64,000 bases of DNA from Aquipseudomonas ullengensis (GTDB lineage: Bacteria; Pseudomonadota; Gammaproteobacteria; Pseudomonadales; Pseudomonadaceae): positions 546,422 to 610,421 of the forward strand of contig NZ_JACJUD010000002.1 in NCBI RefSeq assembly GCF_014174475.1. The letters run 5' to 3'. Shown piece after piece: positions 1 through 9,355 of the stretch (position 1 is the stretch's first letter; each line of letters starts with the position of its first letter). A program made the position numbers and the translations under genes. The notes beneath the pieces were generated by a model. That model worked only from the letters and a program-made list of their open reading frames with translations. It ran no database searches and had not been told where the DNA came from.

Positions 1-3
1 GCT

Positions 4-34
4 ACCCAGAGCGCAAGGGGTTCGCGCTCTGGGT
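4..34 (-). terminator. Stem-loop after lapD
   Basis: Perfect 11-bp inverted repeat (4-14 and 24-34) with a 9-nt loop, lying just after the lapD stop on the minus strand. The window ends before any T-run could be seen, so terminator function is inferred from position. Confidence 0.5.
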
Positions 35-43
35 GGGTTGCAC

Positions 44-1990
44 TTAGCCCTGCCAGGGCGTTGGTGCACCGATCAAACGGCCCATAGCGCCATGGATGTT
101 CAGCTCGGTCAGGGCTGTCAGTTCCCCTTCGGTTTCCACCATCTCGGCAATCAACGGCAGATCGATGCTGTTAGTGGCGCGGAAGATGGCTTCGATGAAC
201 AGGCGCTTGTCGGTTTCCTGGTCGATGGCGCGGATGTAGCTGCCGTCGATTTTAAGATAGGCCAGGCCCAGGTGGGTCAGGTTACCAATCAGGCTGAAAC
301 GCCCCCCGAAGTGCTGCAAGCCCAGGTTGAAGCCGGCCTCGCGCACGCTGTGGCTGAGCTTTTCCAGCTCGGCGGGTGGCGGCAGGTAACGCTCGTCCAC
401 TTCCAGGGTCATCAGTTCGCCTTGCTGCGGGTGCTGCTTGAGCAGGTCAAGCAGCTTGGTCACGCTCTCCGGTTCGCGCAGTGTGGCGGCGGACAGGCTC
501 AAGGCCAGCGGCTGCGGGTGCTGGGCGAGGTGCGCCAGGCTGTGTTCGAGCATGGCCAGGTCGAAGCGTGCGGCCCAGCCCAGGCGCTCGATCCAGGGCA
601 GGAAGCGCCCGGCGGCAACCGCTTCTCCCTGCGGGTCGAGCAGGCGTGCCAGCACTTTCTGGTGAAGAATCTGCGTGCGATCGGTGCATTGGGCCACCGG
701 TTGGAAATAGAGCTGCAGTTTGCTTTGGCTGAGGGCTTCGTCGATCCACTTCCGCCAGTCATGCAGGCCTTGGCCAGGCAGGGCGTTGTAGTCGTCGAGA
801 CGTTCCCAGGGCTTGGCAGGGTGGCTTTGCGCTTGCGCCAGGGCCTGGTCGGCACGGCCAATGACGTTGCCTTTCTCTTCGCCGGGTTTGAATGCGGCGA
901 TGCCGAGGTGAGCCACTGGGGTGCAGTCGCTGGCACCGGTTTGCCGCAGGGCCTCCAGGCCTTCGCTCAGTTCGATGGCCAGGCGGTCGGCATCTTCACC
1001 GGACAGGCCAGGGGCGAGCAGGGTGAATTCGCCACCGCGGCTGCGTGACGCGAGCCAGTCCGGGTTTCCGCGTTGTTCCAGCAGGCGTTTGAGCAGTTCG
1101 CCGATGTCGTGGATCAGGGCATCGGTCTTCTGTCCGCCCATACGTTGGTTGAGTCCGCCGAGGTCGTTGACCCGCAGGAACATCACATAACCTTCTGCGT
1201 TCTGTTCGGTCTCCATCAACTGATCGGCCAGACGGATGTCGAACAGACGCCGGTTGGCCAGGCCGGTCAGGCTGTCCTGGTAGGCTTCTTCACGCAGTTT
1301 TTCGCTGCGTGAGGCCTCCTCGGCAAACAGCGCTTTGAGCTTCTCGACCATCTGGTTCATGGCCATGACGACGCGCTTGAGTTCAGGGGTGCGCGGTACT
1401 TTGGGTAGGGACATGAATTCGCGGCGGCTGATGGCCTGGGCCTGTTGCACCATGTTGTCCAGTGGGCGCAGTTGAGTGCGCAGCAACCAGCCACCCAGCA
1501 CGGAGCTGACCACCCCGCACAGCAGCAACCAGATCAGGCTGCCGAGAGCGCTGTCCCAAAGCTTGGCCAATGCGAATTGTGGGTGGCTGAGCACTTCGAT
1601 CCGCGCGGCCTGTTCCCAGCCGCGCATGATCAGCGCGTCACCACCTTCCGGTTGCAGGTCGATCAGGTCGACGAACCAGCCCGGGACGTTATCGGAGGTG
1701 GTGGTGGTACGCCGCTCGACCATCACGGCGCCATCGGGGATACGCACCACGCGGATGGTGGCGTAGTAGCCGCTGTCGAAGATGGAGCTGACCATCAGCT
1801 CGACCATTGCCGGGTCGTCCACATGCGGCGTCATCGACAGGGCCAGCGCGGTGGCGGCGTCCTGTGCGTGAGAGCGCAACTGACTGAGCAGCTGTTCGCG
1901 AGATGTTTCCACACCAGCAATGAAGCTACCGGTGAAGGCCACCACGAGAAACAGACAGATGGCGAGAAACAGCTGTTTAAGCAAAGACAT
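44..1990 (-). CDS. lapD: LapD, inner-membrane c-di-GMP receptor (degenerate GGDEF/EAL)
   Basis: 648 aa. The order is TM1 (about residues 7-29), a periplasmic LapD/MoxY-type domain, TM2 (about 152-173), HAMP, GGDEF and EAL. The GGDEF site reads RSRGGEF and the EAL site reads KVLARL, so both catalytic signatures are degenerate, as expected of the receptor LapD rather than an enzyme. In the known system c-di-GMP-bound LapD sequesters the periplasmic protease LapG and keeps a large adhesin on the cell surface. The start is preceded by GGAGAG inside the 3' end of lapG, 9 bp upstream, so the two genes are cotranscribed. The adhesin itself is not in this window. Family assignment is firm. Confidence 0.93.
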   Translation of the reverse strand: MSLLKQLFLAICLFLVVAFTGSFIAGVETSREQLLSQLRSHAQDAATALALSMTPHVDDPAMVELMVSSIFDSGYYATIRVVRIPDGAVMVERRTTTTSDNVPGWFVDLIDLQPEGGDALIMRGWEQAARIEVLSHPQFALAKLWDSALGSLIWLLLCGVVSSVLGGWLLRTQLRPLDNMVQQAQAISRREFMSLPKVPRTPELKRVVMAMNQMVEKLKALFAEEASRSEKLREEAYQDSLTGLANRRLFDIRLADQLMETEQNAEGYVMFLRVNDLGGLNQRMGGQKTDALIHDIGELLKRLLEQRGNPDWLASRSRGGEFTLLAPGLSGEDADRLAIELSEGLEALRQTGASDCTPVAHLGIAAFKPGEEKGNVIGRADQALAQAQSHPAKPWERLDDYNALPGQGLHDWRKWIDEALSQSKLQLYFQPVAQCTDRTQILHQKVLARLLDPQGEAVAAGRFLPWIERLGWAARFDLAMLEHSLAHLAQHPQPLALSLSAATLREPESVTKLLDLLKQHPQQGELMTLEVDERYLPPPAELEKLSHSVREAGFNLGLQHFGGRFSLIGNLTHLGLAYLKIDGSYIRAIDQETDKRLFIEAIFRATNSIDLPLIAEMVETEGELTALTELNIHGAMGRLIGAPTPWQG

Positions 1991-1999
1991 GAGACTCTC

Positions 2000-2704
2000 C
2001 TAGCCTTCTCCGATGTCGAAGCCTTCGGCTCGCATCTTTTTCAACAAATCCTGCCAGCGCGACAGTTTTTTTGCGTCACCTTTTTTGCCCGCACCAGCTC
2101 CGGGCATGTAGAGCCCCTCGGCATTGAAGGCATAGACCGGCAGCAGGTCCTTGCGCTGGGACGCCGGGCGTATTTCGCCAATCAGGTTGTCCAGCACCAG
2201 AGGCTCGGCGCCAGGACTGGCGTAATAGGTCAGGACCATGTGGGCCTGGTTGTACTTCAGTGCCTTGACGTACGTGATGCGCAGTTTCTCGCTGGGAATG
2301 CCGAGGCGGCGCAGGGTGAAGTATTTGGCGATGGAGTAGTCCTCGCAGTCACCGGCACCTTTCATCAGGGCCTCGACCGGAGTGGCCCAGTAGTCGTTCT
2401 GGCGCCAGTTGCGGCTGTCATCGGAGAAGCGGAATTGGCGGTTGAAGAAACGATTGACCGTAGTCAATAGCTCTTTCTCTGGCTTGCCCTGGTTGGCCTG
2501 GATCAGCTCATCCCAGGCTTCGATACGGCCTTTGGCTACGCCCAGATTGTTGCCATAGCGTTTTTGCGCATTCTGGATGATGACGCCGAAGTCCCAGTTG
2601 GCCTTGGCCGCAGCGCCAACCAGCAGCCCGAGCAGCAAACCCAGGGCCAGCCAGGCGGCCTGCAGGCGCTTCGCACTTCCCTGTTTGCTTGGCCGGTGTT
2701 GCAT
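2000..2704 (-). CDS. lapG: LapG, periplasmic cysteine protease
   Basis: 234 aa, transglutaminase-like (DUF920) fold. The start MQHRPSKQ is chosen because it is followed at once by a basic stretch and a hydrophobic signal/anchor (LALGLLLGLLVG); upstream in-frame codons look non-coding. Likely catalytic residues are C120 (GDCEDYS), H155 (QAHMVL) and D172 (VLDNL), the Cys-His-Asp order of LapG. LapG cuts the N-terminus of LapA-type adhesins when LapD releases it at low c-di-GMP. lapD follows 9 bp downstream. A promoter probably lies in 2705-2802. Confidence 0.93.
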   Translation of the reverse strand: MQHRPSKQGSAKRLQAAWLALGLLLGLLVGAAAKANWDFGVIIQNAQKRYGNNLGVAKGRIEAWDELIQANQGKPEKELLTTVNRFFNRQFRFSDDSRNWRQNDYWATPVEALMKGAGDCEDYSIAKYFTLRRLGIPSEKLRITYVKALKYNQAHMVLTYYASPGAEPLVLDNLIGEIRPASQRKDLLPVYAFNAEGLYMPGAGAGKKGDAKKLSRWQDLLKKMRAEGFDIGEG

Positions 2705-2802
2705 GGATGGGATCTCGGGTGAAAGTGCAGAAAAGTCTAGGTGGTGCGTTACCGGTTTGCTGGATTTATATGGCGATAAAGGTGGTTGGTGAATGCAGCT
2801 AA

Positions 2803-3204
2803 TTAACGTGCGGGCAAGGTCTTTTGCCGCAGGATGTAAAGGCTGACCAAGACCGCACTGGTCAGCATGAAAGCCCACGCCCAGGGGCGCTGCACCAGGT
2901 AACAGGAGAGGGCGATGCTCGCCCACATCAGCGTGATGGCGTAGACCTTGCCCTTGAGTGGTATGCCGTTGCCGTCCAGGTAGTCGCGAATCCATGGGCC
3001 GAGGCGTGGGTGCTCGACCAACCAGCGATAGAAACGCTTTGAACTGCGGGCAAAGCAGGCGGCGGCCAATAGCAGGAAAGGCGTGGTCGGCAGGACCGGC
3101 ACGAAGATGCCGATAACCCCCAGCACCACACTAAGCCAGCCCACCGCCAGCAGTGCATAACGCACGCTGCGGTGGCGGCTTTGCTGGATGTCGCGATGCG
3201 CCAT
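2803..3204 (-). CDS. DUF454 (YbaN-like) inner-membrane protein
   Basis: 133 aa small membrane protein. It has a hydrophobic segment at about 17-50 containing the family-typical GVIGIFVPVLPTTPFLLLAA, an amphipathic middle (FYRWLVEHPRLGPWI) and two more hydrophobic stretches near the C-terminus. This matches the YbaN/DUF454 family, whose function is unknown. It lies 8 bp after the YecA-like gene and is probably cotranscribed with it. No enzymatic residues are visible. Confidence 0.85.
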   Translation of the reverse strand: MAHRDIQQSRHRSVRYALLAVGWLSVVLGVIGIFVPVLPTTPFLLLAAACFARSSKRFYRWLVEHPRLGPWIRDYLDGNGIPLKGKVYAITLMWASIALSCYLVQRPWAWAFMLTSAVLVSLYILRQKTLPAR

Positions 3205-3212
3205 GCGCGCCC

Positions 3213-3800
3213 TTAGTGGTGGCGGGGCTTGAGCAGTGCCGGCTTCTCTTCCGGTGCATGGCAGAGCAGGAACAGTGCGGTAAGCAGCTCGGGGATCTGG
3301 TCGACCATGGTGTCTACCAGGTCGCGGTCGCGGGCGATTTCAGCGAACTCGGGTTGTTCGTCGAACAGGCCGGAGGCAACCATGATCGGCAGCAGCAGTT
3401 CGCTGACTTCGTCTTCGGAGTCTTCGAACCACACGGCCTCGCGCAGGAACACACCTTCCATGAAACCGATGCACCAGCCGCGCAGGTCGGAGTCGTCTGG
3501 GTCTTCGCCGAGGTCGACGTCGCAGGGGAATTCCGGGTCATCGTCGCTGGCCAGCTGACGGCCGATATGGGCCTTGAGCTGGATCAGCGTCGCTTCGATT
3601 TCCTCGCGCTCGGCGTCGCTGCGGTAGTGCGGCGGTTCGGCGAACAGGGCGTCGATCCATTCGCGCTCCGGCACCTGCTCGGGGCAGATCGACAGGGCAG
3701 TCAGATAGCCGTGGGCGGCCACGTAGTCCAGGGCCTCCTCGTGCAGTTCATCGGCATCGAGGAAAGCTTGCAGGCGGGACAGTTGCTCGGCGAAGGACAT
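3213..3800 (-). CDS. YecA/YgfB (UPF0149) family protein
   Basis: 195 aa, acidic soluble protein. The N-terminal half (LDADELHEEALDYVAAHGYLTALSICPE) and the middle (RGWCIGFMEGVFLREAVWF) fit the UPF0149 helical family. No SEC-C zinc motif is present at the C-terminus, so it is the short form. It is divergent from recQ (3801-3929 between them) and 8 bp upstream of the DUF454 gene. Function is unknown. Confidence 0.82.
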   Translation of the reverse strand: MSFAEQLSRLQAFLDADELHEEALDYVAAHGYLTALSICPEQVPEREWIDALFAEPPHYRSDAEREEIEATLIQLKAHIGRQLASDDDPEFPCDVDLGEDPDDSDLRGWCIGFMEGVFLREAVWFEDSEDEVSELLLPIMVASGLFDEQPEFAEIARDRDLVDTMVDQIPELLTALFLLCHAPEEKPALLKPRHH

Positions 3801-3929
3801 CGTGGGACTACCTTGAGTAAGTAAACACCGGGATTCTAGCCCCCCGTGCCTGCAAAAGCACGGCCGACAGGCGTGGGGCTACTGCGCATGTCGCTCGCGT
3901 ATACTGCGCGGCCTCACATGGAGACCGGC

Positions 3930-6071
<2,142 letters not shown>

Positions 6072-6224
6072 GGCCTGATTTCGGCCTGCCGAGAGCGCTA
6101 AAAAGACAGATAAGCGACGGATGGTGTGTCTTTTGGCGCCAAACCACCGTCGCGCGTGGGCGATAATATTGTGACGTAAGTCTCAAGTCGCTATGGTGGC
6201 ATCGCGCCATCAATTCACGAGGTC

Positions 6225-7388
6225 ATGGTGTCACCCCATCTCTCCTGGCTGGACGATGTCCGGCCCAACCCCTATGCCGACCAGCTTGCCCTGGGTTATC
6301 GCCGGCTGCGTTTTCTTCGGCCGCTGGAGCTGGAGTATCGCGCCTACATGCTCAGGGACAGCGCCGAGCTGAAGCGTATCGCCCTGGTCTTTGCCCTGAT
6401 CGTCTGGCTGACGTTCGTGGTGGTGGACTTCTGGATGCTCGCACCACCCTTGCTCTATGGCGTGGTGGCGATCCGCCTTGGCGTGGCGGCCCTGCTGGTG
6501 GTGTGTGGGCGCTTGCTGTTGTTGCGGCGCCACACCCAGCGGGCAGTCCTGCTGAGCCTCGCGTGTATCGGCTGCATGGGCCTGGGCGCGGCAGCCATCA
6601 TCGCCATCGGGCATGGGCAGAACGCTTTCTTCCCCTATGAAGGGCTGCTGCTGGTGTGCATCGCGGCCTATTTCCTGGTGGGGCTGCGCCTGATCGAGGC
6701 CCTGACGACCTGCGTGGTGGTGGTGCTCGCCTATGTTCTGTTCGAGTCACTGGCGGGTTTGCCGGCGGCTCAGCTGTTCAACAACCTGGTGTTCCTGTTC
6801 TTCGGCAACCTGATCGGCGCGGTCGGCTGTTACCTGCTGGAGCTCAAATCACGCGAGCACTTTCTGGTCAGCCAACTGATGCGCGTACTGGCCGATCAGG
6901 ACAGCCTCACCGGCCTGCACAACCGGCGCAGCTTCAATCGGCAACTGACCCGTCTGTGGCGCCAGGCCCAGCGCGAGCAGGTCGAGCTAGCGCTGCTGCT
7001 GTGCGATGTCGACCACTTCAAGGCCTACAACGACCGTTACGGTCATCCGGCCGGTGATGTGGCCTTGCAGCAGGTGGGTGTGGTGCTGCGCGAGGCGGCT
7101 CGTCGGCCCCTGGACATGGCCGTGCGCCTGGGGGGCGAAGAATTTGCCGTGCTGCTGTACGGCATTGGTGCCGACGAGGCGCGGCAACGGGGCGAAGTGC
7201 TGCGTCAGGCGCTGGAGCTGTTGCGCATCGAGCACGCTGGCTCGCAGACCGCGCCGGTGCTGACCTTGTCCGTTGGTGTTGCCTGCCGTCGGCCGGGGGA
7301 GGGCGTGGCAATGACTTCGCTGTTCGAGCACGCCGACCGTGCGCTGTATGAGGCCAAGGCTTTTGGCCGCAACCAGGTGGTGACCTGA
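6225..7388 (+). CDS. hsbD: Membrane diguanylate cyclase, HsbD-like
   Basis: 387 aa. An N-terminal cytoplasmic stretch is followed by about six membrane segments (roughly 50-205) and a GGDEF domain with an intact GGEEF active site (303-307). An RxxD product-inhibition site (R294-P-L-D297) lies five residues before it, so it should make c-di-GMP and be feedback-inhibited. The position after recQ and before a DUF2804 gene matches P. aeruginosa HsbD, a cyclase tied to the HptB motility/biofilm pathway (synteny from memory). GAGGT lies only 2 nt before the ATG, so initiation at the next codon, GTG 6228, is possible. Confidence 0.85.
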   Translation: MVSPHLSWLDDVRPNPYADQLALGYRRLRFLRPLELEYRAYMLRDSAELKRIALVFALIVWLTFVVVDFWMLAPPLLYGVVAIRLGVAALLVVCGRLLLLRRHTQRAVLLSLACIGCMGLGAAAIIAIGHGQNAFFPYEGLLLVCIAAYFLVGLRLIEALTTCVVVVLAYVLFESLAGLPAAQLFNNLVFLFFGNLIGAVGCYLLELKSREHFLVSQLMRVLADQDSLTGLHNRRSFNRQLTRLWRQAQREQVELALLLCDVDHFKAYNDRYGHPAGDVALQQVGVVLREAARRPLDMAVRLGGEEFAVLLYGIGADEARQRGEVLRQALELLRIEHAGSQTAPVLTLSVGVACRRPGEGVAMTSLFEHADRALYEAKAFGRNQVVT

Positions 7389-7473
7389 AGCGTCCTGCAC
7401 ACTGGCGCAATAGGTCGCTTTCGCCTTGAGCTCCGGCTGCTAGCATCGGCGTTTTCGCCGCCGAGCAGTGACG

Positions 7474-8490
7474 ATGGAACGACTGATCCAGGCCAACGGC
7501 CAGCCCCATTACGGCATCTTCTCGAGTGCGCCGGGTGAGGTGAACTACCGCGACTTCGATTTTCGCTCGCCCATGGGGCGCCGCCTCGGCGCCCTGGCCA
7601 AATGGCGGCGCTTCCACCAATTCCAGTATTTCGGCCTGATCAGCGACGAGCTGATCGGCGGCTGCGCGCTGGCCAACCTGAGCCTGCTCGGCGTCGGCTT
7701 CGTCTACCTGTTCCACCCGGCCAGCGGACGGATGATCGAACACCAGTTCCGCATGCCACTGGGGCTGGGCACGGATTTCTCGCAGCAGCCGAACGCTGGC
7801 GTGTGTGAGCTGCGCAGCGGGCGCAACCTGCTGCGCCTGGAGAATGATGCGGCGACGCGGGAGAAGCGCCTGCTGGTGGAATTGGCTGACGGTACGCGTA
7901 TCGAGGCGAGTTTTTCCGAAGCGCAGCCGGCCTTTCAGCCCATGTGTGTGTGCACGCCGACTGCGGTGAATGGCTGGGTCTACGCGCAGAAGGTGGCCGG
8001 GGTGCGCTGCACGGGGCAGGTGCGCAGCACGCTGGGGGATTTCGACCTGGCGCAGCTTGGCGCTTTCGCTCACCACGATTGGTCGGCCGGCTACATGCGT
8101 CCGGAAACCCACTGGAACTGGGCGTGCCTGTCGGGCGCGGTGGGCGAGGTGCGAGTCGGGCTGAACCTGTCCTGCGGGGTCAACGAGACCAGCTTCAGCG
8201 AGAACTGCTACTGGCTGGATGGCGAGTTGCTGCCAGTCAGCGGCGTGCATTTCCAGTTTGATCGCGATCAGCCGCTGCAGCCGTGGAGCATTCGCTCCAG
8301 CGATGGCCAGGTCGAACTGCGCTTCGTGGGCGAGGGGCTGCACCGGGAACGGCTCAACCTGGGCGTGCTGGCGAGCAACTTCAAGCAGGTCTTCGGCCGC
8401 TTCGAGGGCATCCTGCGCCCTCCGGGGCGTGAGGCCGTGCGCATCGAACAGCTGTGGGGCTTTGTCGAAGACCAATATGTGAAATGGTGA
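7474..8490 (+). CDS. DUF2804 domain protein
   Basis: 338 aa from ATG 7474 (a GTG two codons upstream is possible). It matches the DUF2804 pattern throughout: QPHYGIFSSAPGEVNYRDFD at the start, then an HHDWSAGYMRPETHWNWA core and a FGRFEGIL-type C-terminus. It is a predicted beta-rich protein of unknown function, with no signal peptide or membrane segment. It follows the diguanylate cyclase by 85 bp, a linkage I recall from P. aeruginosa, so a shared role is possible but unproven. Confidence 0.8.
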   Translation: MERLIQANGQPHYGIFSSAPGEVNYRDFDFRSPMGRRLGALAKWRRFHQFQYFGLISDELIGGCALANLSLLGVGFVYLFHPASGRMIEHQFRMPLGLGTDFSQQPNAGVCELRSGRNLLRLENDAATREKRLLVELADGTRIEASFSEAQPAFQPMCVCTPTAVNGWVYAQKVAGVRCTGQVRSTLGDFDLAQLGAFAHHDWSAGYMRPETHWNWACLSGAVGEVRVGLNLSCGVNETSFSENCYWLDGELLPVSGVHFQFDRDQPLQPWSIRSSDGQVELRFVGEGLHRERLNLGVLASNFKQVFGRFEGILRPPGREAVRIEQLWGFVEDQYVKW

Positions 8491-8526
8491 ATCCGGGCTT
8501 GGCTTGGGCCGGTGTCACGGTTATGG

Positions 8527-8545
8527 TTAGGTAACTAATAATTAG
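8527..8545. promoter_or_regulatory. Candidate SlyA/MarR operator
   Basis: Two overlapping palindromes in an AT-rich patch: TTAG-GTAA-CTAA (8527-8538) and CTAAT-A-ATTAG (8535-8545). The first has the same outer arms as the classical SlyA site TTAG-CAAG-CTAA. It lies 82 bp upstream of the marR start chosen here, so autoregulation is the natural reading. Confidence 0.55.
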
Positions 8546-8619
8546 GTTTTTCTGCTGTTTGCCCGGTTTTGGGGAAGGGTAATCCGCAGCAAGAGCCACC
8601 ACAGGTTACCCAGCTATTT

Positions 8620-9054
8620 ATGCAAATTTTCGCGCAGCACAGTTTCGGTATGCAGTTGGCCCAGTTGTCCCGCGCCTGGCGCGCCGAGCTGGATCGTCGT
8701 CTCGCCGGCCTTGGCCTGTCACAAGCCCGCTGGTTGGTGCTTCTGCACCTGGCCTTGCTGGAAGACGCACCGACCCAGCGTGAGCTGGCCAAGACCGTGG
8801 GTGTCGAAGGCCCAACCCTGGCGCGCTTGCTCGATGGCCTCGAAGCCCAGGGCCTGGTGCAGCGCCAATCGGTCCCGGAAGACCGGCGCGCGAAGAAAGT
8901 GGTGCTCAGCCCGCAGGCGCGTCCACTGATTGCACAGATCGAGAGCATTGCCCAAGGGCTGCGCGCCGAATTGTTCGTCGGCATCAGCGAGGACGAGCAG
9001 CGCCAGTGCCAACAGATCCATGCTCGCATCCTCGCCAATCTGGAGAAATCCTGA
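8620..9054 (+). CDS. MarR/SlyA-family transcriptional regulator
   Basis: 144 aa from ATG 8620, the usual SlyA length. A TTG at 8569 would give 161 aa, and no start has a strong ribosome binding site. The winged-helix core is clear: RAELDRRLAGLGLSQARWLV, TQRELAKTVGVEGPTLARLL, then the wing VPEDRRAKKVVLSP. The recognition helix and the DRRAKK wing are typical of SlyA. A SlyA-like palindrome lies upstream, suggesting autoregulation. A FimV-like gene follows after 301 bp. The ligand is unknown. Confidence 0.88.
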   Translation: MQIFAQHSFGMQLAQLSRAWRAELDRRLAGLGLSQARWLVLLHLALLEDAPTQRELAKTVGVEGPTLARLLDGLEAQGLVQRQSVPEDRRAKKVVLSPQARPLIAQIESIAQGLRAELFVGISEDEQRQCQQIHARILANLEKS

Positions 9055-9355
9055 GCCGCAGGTGCGTAGTAGCGTTCTCAGTCGTATTGGCACTCTCTAA
9101 ATCGGGCTTTATGACGATAAAGAATGAGAGCTGGTTGGCAATTTGCATTGCGGATTGACTATGATGATGGTGTAACCGACTTTCCCGACGGATGGGCGTC
9201 TGTGGGGGATAAAAGGTCGGTTTCCGCATCGCAGCCGGGTCGACACGGATCGCCACCCCGATAGTAATGTCAGTCACGTTTTTGCCAGTCAGGGATACCC
9301 GCTGTCACAGGGAGTTTGCTGGTAGTTGCGTGCGTCTCGGGATCCGGAGTGCCTT
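9055..9355 (+). other. 301-bp intergenic leader before the fimV-like gene
   Basis: No convincing ORF. There is a possible sigma70 promoter, TTGGCA then TATGAT (about 9165) with a long 19-bp spacer. Downstream, ACCGACTTT (about 9175) can pair with AAAGGTCGGT (about 9220) across a G-rich loop, so the transcript probably has a structured leader. Both readings are weak. Confidence 0.35.

Noticed and set aside
2705..2995. N-terminal extension of LapG by 97 residues
   Set aside because: The extension overlaps the DUF454 gene, lacks a ribosome binding site, and would hide the signal sequence.
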